Part shown: piece after piece, positions 50,644 through 60,328 of the stretch
How the letters are laid out: every line of letters starts with the position of its first letter
Numbering within the stretch: the first letter of the stretch is position 1
NCBI GenBank assembly: GCA_036655355.1
Contig: JAVVQG010000009.1
Location: 1-64,000, forward strand
Direction of reading: 5' to 3'
DNA from: JAUNSR01 sp036655355
GTDB lineage: Bacteria; Bacteroidota; Bacteroidia; Bacteroidales; JAUNSR01
DNA: 64,000 nt
Notes under the pieces: model-generated
What the model saw: only the letters and a program-made list of their open reading frames with translations
Database searches by the model: none
What the model was told of the DNA's origin: nothing
Translations under genes and position numbers: made by a program

Positions 50644-51729
50644 TTATTTTATCTGCTGTTTCTCCTTGAACTCTTGAAATTCTTTACGAAGCGAGTCAAG
50701 TAATTCTTTTACGGATTCTATTTTCTCTGCCCGCCAGGCGTTCGAGCCGGCAAAAGCATATCCATGAGACAAATTACCCTTAAAAGCATTGTATAATGCT
50801 AACATAATGCAATAGGGACTTTTTGAAATGTCACATGTACGAATACAATTAAATGGACAACTTTTCGGTTGAGCGATGCCAGACTTTACTTTTCCGATAA
50901 ATGAGTTGAATATCGCTCTTCCGGGCATTCCGACCGGACTTTTTATGATTTCGATATCCTTTTCCGAAGCTTCAATGTAACTGTTCTTAAAAGCTTCAGA
51001 AGCATCACACTCGTCCGTTGTGACGAATCGAGTTCCCATCTGAACACCGGAGGCCCCTAACTCAATCATCCGATGGATGTCTTCGCCACTATACACGCCA
51101 CCTGCAGCAATCACGGGAATATGTACATTGTATTTCTCCTCGAAGAATTTAACTTCAGCAACAACCTGCGGAAGAACCTCTTCCAATGAGAATCGTACAT
51201 CCTCAATTTGGTCTGCTTTATAGCCGAGATGCCCTCCGGCTTTGGGACCTTCCACCACAATAGCATCAGGTAGATAATCGTAATTTTGTTTCCACTTTTC
51301 ACATAAGATCTTTGCTGCACGTGCAGAAGATACGATCGGTGCTAATTTGGTAACACTGTCTTTCTTCAGAAAAGAAGGCAGATCTAACGGTAAACCGGCG
51401 CCAGAGAATATGATATCAGCTTTTTCCTGAATAGCCGTTTTTACCATATCTGCGAAGTTGCTCATTGCCACCATCACATTTACCCCGATTATGCCCTGCG
51501 CTTTCTCGCGGGCCTTACGAAGTTCTTCTTTTAAGCCGAAAATACTTGCTTCGTTGTAATTTTTAGAATGAGAACGATATAATAGTCCGAGACCGGCTGA
51601 GGAGATCACTCCCACTCCTCCCTCACGAGCCACAGCTGAAGCTAAGCCCGAAAGAGATATCCCGACACCCATACCACCTTGTACGATAGGTAGACGAGCT
51701 AAAAGATTTCCAATTTTTAGAGAATTCAT
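50644..51729 (-). CDS. Nitronate monooxygenase / FabK-like flavoprotein
   Basis: A 361-residue FMN TIM-barrel. LPIVQGGMGVGIS near the start, VVEGPKAGGHLGY in the middle (His in GGH is the usual catalytic or FMN-side residue) and AAGGVYSGEDI with GASGVQMGTRF for phosphate binding are typical. The Cys-rich tail segment (CPFNCIRTCDISKSPYC) is seen in the Bacteroidetes/Clostridia group. Family members oxidise nitronates or act as enoyl-ACP reductases; which applies is open. Single gene. Confidence 0.88.
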   Translation of the reverse strand: MNSLKIGNLLARLPIVQGGMGVGISLSGLASAVAREGGVGVISSAGLGLLYRSHSKNYNEASIFGLKEELRKAREKAQGIIGVNVMVAMSNFADMVKTAIQEKADIIFSGAGLPLDLPSFLKKDSVTKLAPIVSSARAAKILCEKWKQNYDYLPDAIVVEGPKAGGHLGYKADQIEDVRFSLEEVLPQVVAEVKFFEEKYNVHIPVIAAGGVYSGEDIHRMIELGASGVQMGTRFVTTDECDASEAFKNSYIEASEKDIEIIKSPVGMPGRAIFNSFIGKVKSGIAQPKSCPFNCIRTCDISKSPYCIMLALYNAFKGNLSHGYAFAGSNAWRAEKIESVKELLDSLRKEFQEFKEKQQIK

Positions 51730-51951
51730 TTGTAATTAATATTTTGCTTTATTTGTTAAAAACGGCAGCTAAGCTACACATAAATTTATAATCTGTGCAT
51801 TATCACAGGTGATTTCTGCACAAATTCGAATATTATGTTTCTTCTATAACTATATTTCACAAAATGGGAAACCAAAAAGAGAATACGACTGTTTTAATAG
51901 AAGCTGTAAAAATGATATTTAACATTCTACTTTCTATTTAGAAAACACAAA

Positions 51952-53463
51952 ATGGTATTAACCCCGGAAAACATCATATTACTTGGTTCTTTACTGCTCT
52001 TTGTGAGTATAATCGCAAGTCGGGCTGGTTCACGTACCGGAATTCCCGTTCTTCTCTTTTATCTTCTGATCGGAATGATTGCAGGAGTAGACGGATTGGG
52101 CCTTAATTTTTCCAATCCTGAAATGACTCAATTCATCGGTAACACCTCTTTGGTGGTCATTCTTTTTTCAGGAGGAATAGATACGCGCTATTCAGATATT
52201 CGTAAGATTATTCCTGCAGGAGCGATTCTAGCTACGGCAGGTGTATTATTTACAGCTGCTCTTACAGGAGTCTTCACTTGGTTTCTATTAAAAGAGAACG
52301 AAATCACCGCGAATTTTTCTCTTTTGGATGGATTATTATTAGCTGCCGTCATTTCATCTACCGATTCTGCATCCGTTTTCGGATTATTAAGAGGAAAAGG
52401 AATTCACATCCGTCACAATCTTAAATCCATCCTTGAACTTGAATCAGGCAGCAACGACCCAATGGCCTATCTGCTCACGATATTACTCATTCAGCTCAGT
52501 ACTTCAGGAGGGGGTATTTCCGGTTGGAACATCTTACTTGAACTATTCTTACAATTGGGAATTGGTGTAGCAGGAGGATATTTGTTTGGGAATCTTTCCG
52601 TTAAACTCATGAACAGAATCAATCTGAGTAACACCTCCCTTTATTCTGTATTATTACTAAGCTGCGCCTTTCTCATTTTCACTATCACTTCCGCTGTAAA
52701 TGGAAATGGTTTTCTTGCTGTTTATATCGCTGGATTGGTGGTAGGCAACCGAAAATTCGTACATCGTAAAAGTGCCGTTAATTTTGTTGAAGGACAAACC
52801 TGGTTCGTTCAGATCGTTATGTTTTTAACGCTGGGGCTATTAGTCAACCCACATGAATTAGTAGATATAACGTTCGATGGTTTGATGATCGGACTCTTTC
52901 TGATATTTATTGCCCGTCCGATTGCCGTTTTCATCTGTCTTTCTTACTCCAAACGGATTTCTTTTCGGGGCAAATTATTTATTTCATGGGTGGGGCTCCG
53001 TGGTGCAGTACCAATAATATTCGCTACCTATCCCTTGACCGCTAATTTACCCGAAGCCAATCTTATTTTCGATATCGTATTCTTTATCACGCTCTTATCG
53101 CTACTTCTTCAGGGGATATCGTTACCTTGGATGGCTAAATGGTTAAAGGTAAGAGAGGTTCCAAAAGAGCAAGCGTCATCATTTAACATGGAATTGCCTG
53201 AAGATATGATGGGAGCCATATCTGAACTCGAAATCAACATGCAATCGCTTAAGAATGGCAATAAGGTAATGGATTTGCCTTTACCTGAAAATATATTGGT
53301 TGTGATGATCAAAAGAAAAGAGCATTATATGATTCCCAAAGGTCATACGATTCTCTTACCCGGTGACAAAATCCTCTTAATTTCCGATCAAGAAAGGGAT
53401 ATAAAACGTACAGCACGTCATTTGGGTATAACGGATACTGATTTTGAAATAAAAAAGGAGTGA
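51952..53463 (+). CDS. Potassium/proton antiporter, CvrA/NhaP2-like
   Basis: A 503-residue inner-membrane protein: about twelve helices (1-395), followed by a TrkA_C-type regulatory domain (about 400-495). The segment SSTDSASVFGLLRG near residue 132, with Asp at the ion site, and ELESGSNDPMAYLL at 162-175 are characteristic of the CPA antiporters with potassium/proton antiporter annotation. It would help control internal K+ and pH. Single gene between nitronate monooxygenase and FeoAB. Confidence 0.9.
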   Translation: MVLTPENIILLGSLLLFVSIIASRAGSRTGIPVLLFYLLIGMIAGVDGLGLNFSNPEMTQFIGNTSLVVILFSGGIDTRYSDIRKIIPAGAILATAGVLFTAALTGVFTWFLLKENEITANFSLLDGLLLAAVISSTDSASVFGLLRGKGIHIRHNLKSILELESGSNDPMAYLLTILLIQLSTSGGGISGWNILLELFLQLGIGVAGGYLFGNLSVKLMNRINLSNTSLYSVLLLSCAFLIFTITSAVNGNGFLAVYIAGLVVGNRKFVHRKSAVNFVEGQTWFVQIVMFLTLGLLVNPHELVDITFDGLMIGLFLIFIARPIAVFICLSYSKRISFRGKLFISWVGLRGAVPIIFATYPLTANLPEANLIFDIVFFITLLSLLLQGISLPWMAKWLKVREVPKEQASSFNMELPEDMMGAISELEINMQSLKNGNKVMDLPLPENILVVMIKRKEHYMIPKGHTILLPGDKILLISDQERDIKRTARHLGITDTDFEIKKE

Positions 53464-53534
53464 ATTCCTTTATCAATGGGCAACTCGACTGATTTTTTAT
53501 TTATATCCGATACAAATAAAAACGAAAATTGGCA

Positions 53535-53563
53535 TTGAAATGTGGATTTTTTGAGCATCTTTG
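53535..53563 (+). promoter_or_regulatory. Candidate promoter of feoAB
   Basis: TTG (53535-53537), 18 bases, CATCTTTG (53556-53563), a one-base variant of TAnnTTTG. No Fur box could be recognised by eye. Confidence 0.35.
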
Positions 53564-53591
53564 CGATAGAAAAATAAATAAATAAAAACAT

Positions 53592-56108
53592 ATGCGATTA
53601 TCCGACCTTCAAACAGGCGAAACAGGAGTGATCGTAAGGGTTCTCGGCCACGGCGCTTTCCGCAAACGCATTATTGAAATGGGCTTTGTGAAGGGAAAGG
53701 AAGTGGAAGTGATACTGAATGCACCCCTTAAAGATCCTATTAAATATAAAGTCATGGATTATGAAGTTTCTTTGAGAAGAAATGAAGCTTCCATGATTGA
53801 AGTTATTCCCGTATCCGAACTCTCTACCGAGGTTGAAACCGTAGCTTTACCGGGTATAGAAAGTAACGAAACCCCTTTGGTGAAATTCCGCAAACACCAC
53901 AAAGTAATCAACGTAGCTTTAGTCGGAAACCCCAATTGTGGTAAAACCTCATTATTCAATATCGCTTCCGGTTCAAAAGAGCATGTTGGGAACTATAGCG
54001 GCGTTACAGTCGGAGCCAAAGAGGGTAAATTCAAATTTGGCGGTTACACATTCAATATCTTCGATCTACCGGGCACATATTCCCTTTCCGCCTATACACC
54101 GGAAGAGGTTTATGTACGCAAACAACTCGTCGAAGAGAGTCCCGATATCATCATCAATGTGGTTGCAGCCTCTAATCTGGAGCGCAATCTTTACCTCACG
54201 ACGCAACTTATCGACATGGATCTCCGAATGGTGATTGCCTTAAACATGTATGATGAATTAGAGAGTAGTGGTGCTTCCTTAAATTATAAAAAACTCGGCA
54301 AACTTCTAGGTGTTCCGATTGTACCTACTGCATCAAAATATGGACGGGGAATAGATGAACTTTTCAAAGAAGTAATTGAAGTTTATGAAAATAAACACCC
54401 GGTAGTCAGACACGTGCATGTCAATCATGGCTCTTTTTTGGAGAAAGAGATTTGCATCCTAAAAGAACAACTAAAACAGGATCCCGCAGTCACAAAACAT
54501 TTTTCACCTCGCTATCTTGCAATTAAGTTACTGGAAGATGATCCAGAGGTGAAAGATCTTCTTCACAATGCACCGGACTATGCTAAATGGATTGAAACTC
54601 GTGATCAAGTCAACAAAAGAATTCAGTCGACCATCCATGAGGATACAGAATCGGCTATTACAGATGCAAAATATGGCTTTATATCCGGAGCATTAAAAGA
54701 AACCTTCACTCCCGGTCGTGATGAGGAGAACAGAATTACGAAATCAATAGATGAATTAGTTACATCTAAAGTATTCGGGTTTCCAATATTTTTATTTGTG
54801 CTTTGGGTGATGTTCCAGGCAACCTTCTCTCTGGGACAATATCCGATGGACTGGATTGACGGATTCGTAGGATGGCTGAGTCAAACGGTATCAGGCATTC
54901 TTGCTCCCGGACCCCTTCATGATTTAATTATCGACGGAATCCTCGGAGGTGTGGGTGGCGTGATTGTTTTCCTGCCAAACATCCTGATCCTTTACTTCTT
55001 CATCTCCTTGATGGAAGATTCAGGTTATATGGCCCGCGTCGCTTTTATCATGGATAAAATCATGCACCGGATGGGTTTGCATGGAAAATCATTTATTCCA
55101 TTGGTGATGGGATTTGGATGTACGGTACCCTCGATAATGGCTTCGCGTACGATTGAAGATCCGAAAAGTCGTCTGATTACAATGCTAATTAACCCGTTGA
55201 TTTCGTGTAGTGCTCGTTTACCGATCTATATTTTGATTGTTGGTACCTTTTTCCCAAACAATGCAACGCTAGTATTGATGGCAATGTACTTTCTAGGCAT
55301 CATTATGGCCATTTTAATGGCTAGACTGTTCCGAAAGACTCTTTTCAAAGGTGAAGATACCCCATTCGTAATGGAATTACCTCCTTATCGCATGCCGACA
55401 ATAAAAAGTACCGTACAGCACATGTGGGATAAAGCGAGAGCATATTTAAGTAAAATGGGTGGTATCATTTTAATTGCTTCGATTATCATCTGGTTCCTTG
55501 GATACTTTCCAAGAACATCGCCAGAATTTGCAGCTTTTGAACAGCAGAAAGAGCAGTTAGCAGAACGACATGCTTCAGACCTTAAAGGTGTTGCGGGAAA
55601 CAGTGTCGAATTATCCCTGCTAAATGAAGCGTATGAGACCTCATTACACCATATTGAGGGAGAACAGGAAGTAGTCAGACAACGCAATTCATATATTGGA
55701 CGAATCGGCGTCTTTTTTGAGCCGGTATTCAAACCGCTTGGATATAGTTGGAAGATCAATGTGGCCCTTCTATCGGGAGTAGCGGCAAAAGAGCTGGTAG
55801 TGAGCACACTGGGAGTTCTCTATGCAGAAGAACCGGTGAGTGATCCGGAAGAGGTCGCACAAGGTTCTTTATCCAAAAAATTACAGGAAGTAAATCCTAC
55901 AACCGGTAAACCGGATTTTACGCCATTGGTAGCCATAAGTTTCATGGCCTTTGTCTTACTGTATTTTCCATGTATTGCATCGATCAGTGCAATCATTAAT
56001 GAATCCGGAAGTATAAAATGGGGTATCTTTACGATTGTATATACAACAGGATTAGCATGGCTAACGGCATTCGTTATTTATCAGGTTGGAAGTATATTCA
56101 TCAGATAA
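53592..56108 (+). CDS. feoB: Ferrous iron transporter, FeoA-FeoB fusion
   Basis: An 838-residue Fe(II) importer. Residues 1-73 are a FeoA (SH3-like) domain. The GTPase follows, with G1 GNPNCGKTS (112-120) and G3 DLPGTYSLSAYTPEE. The membrane part begins near residue 390 with paired Gate motifs (FGCTVPSIMASR and later) and a Cys/Ser lining. Fusion of FeoA to FeoB is common in Bacteroidetes. A Cys-rich partner gene follows 135 bases on, with a 9-bp hairpin (56163-56187) between them. Confidence 0.96.
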   Translation: MRLSDLQTGETGVIVRVLGHGAFRKRIIEMGFVKGKEVEVILNAPLKDPIKYKVMDYEVSLRRNEASMIEVIPVSELSTEVETVALPGIESNETPLVKFRKHHKVINVALVGNPNCGKTSLFNIASGSKEHVGNYSGVTVGAKEGKFKFGGYTFNIFDLPGTYSLSAYTPEEVYVRKQLVEESPDIIINVVAASNLERNLYLTTQLIDMDLRMVIALNMYDELESSGASLNYKKLGKLLGVPIVPTASKYGRGIDELFKEVIEVYENKHPVVRHVHVNHGSFLEKEICILKEQLKQDPAVTKHFSPRYLAIKLLEDDPEVKDLLHNAPDYAKWIETRDQVNKRIQSTIHEDTESAITDAKYGFISGALKETFTPGRDEENRITKSIDELVTSKVFGFPIFLFVLWVMFQATFSLGQYPMDWIDGFVGWLSQTVSGILAPGPLHDLIIDGILGGVGGVIVFLPNILILYFFISLMEDSGYMARVAFIMDKIMHRMGLHGKSFIPLVMGFGCTVPSIMASRTIEDPKSRLITMLINPLISCSARLPIYILIVGTFFPNNATLVLMAMYFLGIIMAILMARLFRKTLFKGEDTPFVMELPPYRMPTIKSTVQHMWDKARAYLSKMGGIILIASIIIWFLGYFPRTSPEFAAFEQQKEQLAERHASDLKGVAGNSVELSLLNEAYETSLHHIEGEQEVVRQRNSYIGRIGVFFEPVFKPLGYSWKINVALLSGVAAKELVVSTLGVLYAEEPVSDPEEVAQGSLSKKLQEVNPTTGKPDFTPLVAISFMAFVLLYFPCIASISAIINESGSIKWGIFTIVYTTGLAWLTAFVIYQVGSIFIR

Positions 56109-56162
56109 AAATCGCCTTGAATGGAAATAAAATATATTTAACAAATATTTTTCAGAAACGGA

Positions 56163-56187
56163 AAGAGGAATTACGTTGATTCCTCTT
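56163..56187 (+). terminator. Hairpin between feoAB and its Cys-rich partner
   Basis: AAGAGGAAT (56163-56171) pairs with ATTCCTCTT (56179-56187); the T run that follows is delayed and broken, so it may only attenuate. Confidence 0.45.
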
Positions 56188-56243
56188 CCCTCTTTTTCCA
56201 AGCCGTTTTTAAAAACACTTTTCCAATCTAAATCCGATCTAAA

Positions 56244-56462
56244 ATGTCAACCCAATTAATTATTGTAATAATCATAGTTGCAGCTGCTTTCGGAGCTGCT
56301 GCATATAAATTATATCGCCGATTTTTCTCTACCGACAAACATGGCAGCGCATGTTCCGGATGTTCCGGATGTTCACTCAAAAATGAGTTCAAAGCCCGTC
56401 AGAAAGGGTGTTTTGAACATCCTGAAACCAAAGGGAAATGGACTAAATTGCCCAAAGAATAA
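56244..56462 (+). CDS. FeoB-associated Cys-rich membrane protein
   Basis: A 72-residue protein with one N-terminal helix (about 4-24), then C37xxC40xxC43 and C56. This layout is typical of the FeoB-associated Cys-rich proteins that follow feoB in many Bacteroidetes and Firmicutes and may act as FeoC-like partners or bind iron. It lies just before the tRNA-Cys promoter. Confidence 0.9.
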   Translation: MSTQLIIVIIIVAAAFGAAAYKLYRRFFSTDKHGSACSGCSGCSLKNEFKARQKGCFEHPETKGKWTKLPKE

Positions 56463-56472
56463 ATCAAGGGTA

Positions 56473-56502
56473 TTGCATATTTTAAAATATTCACTACCTT
56501 TG
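56473..56502 (+). promoter_or_regulatory. Promoter of the tRNA-Cys cluster
   Basis: TTG (56473-56475), 19 bases, TACCTTTG (56495-56502), the same geometry and downstream bases as the tRNA-Pro promoter. Confidence 0.75.
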
Positions 56503-56524
56503 CAATCGCAATGAAGGAACAAAT

Positions 56525-56595
56525 GGTCTCTTGGCCGAGTGGCTAGGCACCGGTCTGCAAAACCGCCTACAGCAGTTCGAATCTGCTAGAGACCT
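56525..56595 (+). tRNA. tRNA-Cys (GCA), copy 1, distinct acceptor stem
   Basis: 71 bases; acceptor GGTCTCT pairs fully with AGAGACC; anticodon GCA in loop CTGCAAAA; discriminator U. The acceptor stem differs from the other copies, and paired changes keep it folded. Confidence 0.95.
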
Positions 56596-56621
56596 CTAAT
56601 TTGCACAAATTAACAATATTC

Positions 56622-56692
56622 GGTCGGTTGGCCGAGTGGCTAGGCACCGGTCTGCAAAACCGTTTACAGCAGTTCGAATCTGCTACTGACCT
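56622..56692 (+). tRNA. tRNA-Cys (GCA), copy 2
   Basis: 71 bases; acceptor GGTCGGT/ACTGACC with one G-U pair; anticodon GCA; discriminator U; CCA not encoded. Confidence 0.95.
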
Positions 56693-56726
56693 CCGAGTAT
56701 TTTTAATTCCTTCATTGCTATTTTAT

Positions 56727-56797
56727 GGTCGGTTGGCCGAGTGGCTAGGCACCGGTCTGCAAAACCGTTTACAGCAGTTCGAATCTGCTACTGACCT
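56727..56797 (+). tRNA. tRNA-Cys (GCA), copy 3
   Basis: Same sequence as copy 2. Confidence 0.95.
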
Positions 56798-56824
56798 CCA
56801 TAAAATCTTCAAACCCAACCAATT

Positions 56825-56895
56825 GGTCGGTTGGCCGAGTGGCTAGGCACCGGTCTGCAAAACCGCCTACAGCAGTTCGAATCTGCTACTGACCT
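56825..56895 (+). tRNA. tRNA-Cys (GCA), copy 4
   Basis: As copy 2 except the anticodon-stem/variable region reads CCGCCTAC as in copy 1, so it mixes features of both kinds. Confidence 0.95.
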
Positions 56896-56900
56896 CCAGG

Positions 56901-56941
56901 AACCCCATCAGCGTTTTTCGTTGATGGGGTTTGCTGTTTTT
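56901..56941 (+). terminator. Terminator of the tRNA-Cys cluster
   Basis: AACCCCATCA (56901-56910) pairs perfectly with TGATGGGGTT (56922-56931), then a T run near 56936-56941. Confidence 0.85.
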
Positions 56942-56945
56942 GTAC

Positions 56946-57350
56946 CTATCCTAGTTGTAATCTTCGACCCTCATAGGAGCTGACCCAGCAGTTTGAAGTT
57001 AAATTATTTAACAGAATATTTAGGTTTTCTGTAGACCAATATGCAAAAAACGGTCCGAAAGTAGACCTGCAAAATACCCATCTTGCCGTTTGCGAAAGCG
57101 CTCATATTTCACCCCACGTCCAAAATTTCACTCATCTGAAAATCACCAGCATCTTCCTAAATTTATTGATAGTATAAATACAATTAATATTATATGTGAT
57201 TTTGATAAATATGTGCCTTCTAAAAGATCAAAATGACTATTTAATTGTTTCTCTTTAACAATAGGTTTTATAATGAACCAAGATTATAAAACGTATCCAT
57301 ATTCTCTATTTTTTAAAACCGAATTATGTAAAAAATTTAATTGTATTCTT
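56946..57350. other. Intergenic region upstream of the TonB-system operon
   Basis: About 400 bases. No convincing promoter, RNA or open frame. GTAGACC occurs twice (about 57032-57038 and 57060-57066). The open frame upstream of exbB (from 57273) looks like leader rather than protein. Confidence 0.4.
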
Positions 57351-58163
57351 ATGAAAACAATTTCTTCTGACCACCGCTCCTTCAAAGGAATCAACTCTGC
57401 AAGTCTTGTCTTGCTTGTCAGTTTCGGCATAGCTGTGGTTGTTTATTTGTTTGTATTCGGATACTCTGGGAACTTCATGAACAACGACCCTAAGAATTAT
57501 CCGTTACCTGGAAATCTATTGGGTACCATCTACAAAGGGGGAATCGTAGTTCCGGTGATCCAAACCTTGTTGCTAACGGTTCTTATATTGAGTGTGGAAC
57601 GGTGGTTTGCCATCCATCGGGCAGTGGGTAAGAATGACATGACAAAATTTGTATCTAAGATTAAAGATGCACTGAATAATAATGACATCAAAAAAGCAGA
57701 GGAGCTTTGCAATCAGCAAGGGGGATCAGTAGGTAATGTCGTCTACAGCACATTGCAGATCTATGCTCAAGAGGACGCCGATTCTCACCTGACCAAGGAG
57801 CAGAAAATTGTTGCGATACAGAAAAATATTGAAGAGGCAACCTCTCTCGAACTTCCCTCCCTGGAGCAAAATCTGCCCGTAATCGCAACCATGACTACAT
57901 TAGGCACCTTAATGGGATTATTAGGAACGGTTGTTGGTATGATCAGAGCGTTCGCAGCAATGGCTACGGCAGGTTCTCCCGACTCAATCGCATTATCTAC
58001 CGGAATCTCCGAAGCGTTGGTTAATACGGCCTTTGGTATTCTTACAGGAGCTTTGGCTGTCGTTTCCTACAACTTCTTTACTGCAAAGATCGATAAGATC
58101 ACTTATTGCATTGACGAGGCCGGATTTACAATGGTTCAGTCTTTTGCTGCAAATCACAAATAA
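57351..58163 (+). CDS. exbB: ExbB/TolQ/MotA-type proton channel protein
   Basis: A 270-residue inner-membrane protein. The start at 57351 (MKTISSDHRSFKGINSASL) gives the normal form; an open frame 26 codons upstream has poor composition. Helices lie near residues 16-37, 65-85 and two in the C-terminal half. The MotA/TolQ/ExbB core (TLGTLMGLLGTVVGMIRAF, then ISEALVNTAFGILTGALAVVSYN) is clear. It pairs with ExbD to use the proton gradient to drive TonB. First gene of a long operon. Confidence 0.93.
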   Translation: MKTISSDHRSFKGINSASLVLLVSFGIAVVVYLFVFGYSGNFMNNDPKNYPLPGNLLGTIYKGGIVVPVIQTLLLTVLILSVERWFAIHRAVGKNDMTKFVSKIKDALNNNDIKKAEELCNQQGGSVGNVVYSTLQIYAQEDADSHLTKEQKIVAIQKNIEEATSLELPSLEQNLPVIATMTTLGTLMGLLGTVVGMIRAFAAMATAGSPDSIALSTGISEALVNTAFGILTGALAVVSYNFFTAKIDKITYCIDEAGFTMVQSFAANHK

Positions 58164-58185
58164 TCAATCCTCAATTGAATAGATT

Positions 58186-58794
58186 ATGCCCAAAGTTAAA
58201 ATAAAGAGAAAGAGTACACGCATAGATATGACCGCCATGAGTGACGTAACTGTGCTTTTGCTGACCTTCTTTATGCTTACTTCAACATTTATTCAGAAAG
58301 AGCCTGTTCTGGTGGTAACACCGGCCTCTGTCTCTGAGATTAAGATTCCGGAAACTAACATTCTTCAAATATTGGTGGATCCGGAAGGACATGTATTTCT
58401 GAGCATGGATAAACAGGAAGACCGTGCTGAAGTTTCTAAACGAGTAGCAGGGGGTTACGATATAAATTTCTCTAATGACGAATTAAAGAAGCTCAAACAA
58501 CTTAAAACATTTGGGGTACCGATCAATAAACTTCAGGCTTTTTTGGCATTGCCCATGAATGAACAGGATGCAGTCATCAAACAATACGGCATTCCATGCG
58601 ATAGCACGAATAATGAATTCAAGTTGTGGATCAAAGAAGCCAGAGCCCAGAACCCGGAGTTAAGAATCGCTATCAAAGCAGACCAAAATACGCCATATAA
58701 GCAAATAAAGATGATAATGTCTTCTTTACAGGAACTTAGAGAAAACAGATATAACCTTATCACTTCTTTAAAGAATCTGCCTCCCGAGATATAA
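58186..58794 (+). CDS. exbD: ExbD-type biopolymer transport protein (first)
   Basis: A 202-residue protein: short cytosolic tail, one helix (about 20-38), periplasmic domain. The proton-carrying Asp is D20 in AMSDVTVLLLTFF. The C-terminal part (IAIKADQNTPYKQIKMIMSSLQE) is the ExbD fold. A 60-residue insertion in the middle with two long helices makes it longer than E. coli ExbD (141). 22 bases after exbB. Confidence 0.93.
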   Translation: MPKVKIKRKSTRIDMTAMSDVTVLLLTFFMLTSTFIQKEPVLVVTPASVSEIKIPETNILQILVDPEGHVFLSMDKQEDRAEVSKRVAGGYDINFSNDELKKLKQLKTFGVPINKLQAFLALPMNEQDAVIKQYGIPCDSTNNEFKLWIKEARAQNPELRIAIKADQNTPYKQIKMIMSSLQELRENRYNLITSLKNLPPEI

Positions 58795-58821
58795 AAGAAC
58801 TTCCATTAATACGATAAAATT

Positions 58822-59487
58822 ATGGCTGAAATCCAAGAAAAGGGCGATGGAAAAGAGAAGAAGGTAAGACAGAAAAAAATGAGTATTCATGTCGATTTTA
58901 CTCCCATGGTGGATATGAATATGTTATTAATCACCTTCTTCATGCTCTGTACGTCTTTGAGTAAACCTCAAACGATGGAGATTAGTATGCCGACAAAAGA
59001 TAAGGTAACGGAGGAAGAGCAAACCAAAGTAAAAGAATCAAATGCCATCACGATCATTTTAGGAGACGACAACAAGATTTTCTATTACCAAGGCATGCCA
59101 AATTACGAAGATTACACCTCCTTAAAATCAACATCTTACAATGCCGACGGACTCCGATCATTACTTCTCAATAAAAATCAAAATGTTGTGAAAGCGATGA
59201 AAGATCTGAAACAAAAGAAATTGGAACTTAAGATCTCTCAGGAGGAATTTGAAAAACAAGCGGCTGAAATCAAGAAGGATAAAACTGCACCGGTGGTGAT
59301 GATCAAAGCAACCGATCAGTCGACCTATAAAAACCTGATAGACGTTCTCGATGAGATGCAAATCTGCAATATTGCAAAATATGCAATTGTGGATATAACG
59401 GACGGAGATCAATTTCTGGTAGAAAACCTTAAATCACAAGGTTCTCTTACCAATCAAATCGAGCATTCCGCTTCAACTAAAAAATAA
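58822..59487 (+). CDS. exbD: ExbD-type biopolymer transport protein (second)
   Basis: A 221-residue paralogue of the previous gene, with the key Asp D31 in MVDMNMLLITFF. The periplasmic part contains a long charged helical segment (about 110-160) before VVMIKATDQSTYKNLIDVLDEMQ. Two ExbDs per operon are common in Bacteroidetes and may form a heterodimer in the ExbB pore. 27 bases after the first exbD. Confidence 0.93.
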   Translation: MAEIQEKGDGKEKKVRQKKMSIHVDFTPMVDMNMLLITFFMLCTSLSKPQTMEISMPTKDKVTEEEQTKVKESNAITIILGDDNKIFYYQGMPNYEDYTSLKSTSYNADGLRSLLLNKNQNVVKAMKDLKQKKLELKISQEEFEKQAAEIKKDKTAPVVMIKATDQSTYKNLIDVLDEMQICNIAKYAIVDITDGDQFLVENLKSQGSLTNQIEHSASTKK

Positions 59488-59506
59488 TTACTCTACATCT
59501 GATGAA

Positions 59507-60319
59507 ATGAGTAAAATAGATCTAACGTCAAAAGACTGGGTTAACCTGGTATTTGATAAACGGAATAAGAAATACGGCGCCTATCTTCTTCGAAGCGAAT
59601 CACCTAAAAGACACACCCTTGCGACATTGATAATCGCAGCAGCAGCGGTGGTTGCCTTTACGATTCCGATGCTTCTTAAGATTGTGATGCCGGAAAAAGA
59701 AAAAATGCGTGTAACCGAAGTAACCGCACTCTCTGCACTACCCGAAGCAGAAACAAAAAAAGAGGAACAACCTAAAATAGATGTAGCCCCTCCTCCTCCT
59801 CCCCTCAAAAGTAGCATAAAATTCACGCCGCCGGTCATAAAAAAAGACGCTGAGGTAAGAGATGAAGAGGAAATTAAGGCACAGGCTGATTTGAACACTT
59901 CGAAAGCCAGCATCTCTATCGCAGACGTAAAAGGAACAGATGAAGAAAAGGGTCTTGATATTGCCGAAGTAAGAGAGGTGGTAGATGAAACACCGGCAGA
60001 ACAGAAGCCTTATCAAGTCGTTGAACAAATGCCCTCTTTTCCCGGAGGAGAGAAGAAACTCATGGAGTATCTGAGAGATAACATCAAATATCCGGTAGTG
60101 GCCCTTGAAAACGGAATACAGGGAAGAGTTGTTGTTCGGTTTGTCGTTTCACCTTCAGGACAAATCTCCAACGTAGAAGTATTGAGAGGTGTTGATCCTA
60201 CCTGCGATAAAGAAGCCATGCGCCTTATTAACGCAATGCCCTCCTGGATTCCCGGAAAACAGAATGGTGTAGCTGTACCCGTTTATTTTACGATTCCTAT
60301 TGTTTTCAAAATTCAATAA
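59507..60319 (+). CDS. tonB: TonB energy transducer
   Basis: A 270-residue protein: cytosolic stub (1-36), one helix (about 38-60), a proline-rich linker with PPPPP at 95-99, and a C-terminal TonB domain (about 180-270: MPSFPGGEKKLMEYL..NIKYP, then GRVVVRFVVSPSG, ending FTIPIVFKIQ). The domain contacts TonB boxes of outer-membrane receptors. The FPGGE start is typical for Bacteroidetes. No TonB-dependent receptor is in the window. Confidence 0.95.
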   Translation: MSKIDLTSKDWVNLVFDKRNKKYGAYLLRSESPKRHTLATLIIAAAAVVAFTIPMLLKIVMPEKEKMRVTEVTALSALPEAETKKEEQPKIDVAPPPPPLKSSIKFTPPVIKKDAEVRDEEEIKAQADLNTSKASISIADVKGTDEEKGLDIAEVREVVDETPAEQKPYQVVEQMPSFPGGEKKLMEYLRDNIKYPVVALENGIQGRVVVRFVVSPSGQISNVEVLRGVDPTCDKEAMRLINAMPSWIPGKQNGVAVPVYFTIPIVFKIQ

Positions 60320-60328
60320 TATCATTGT

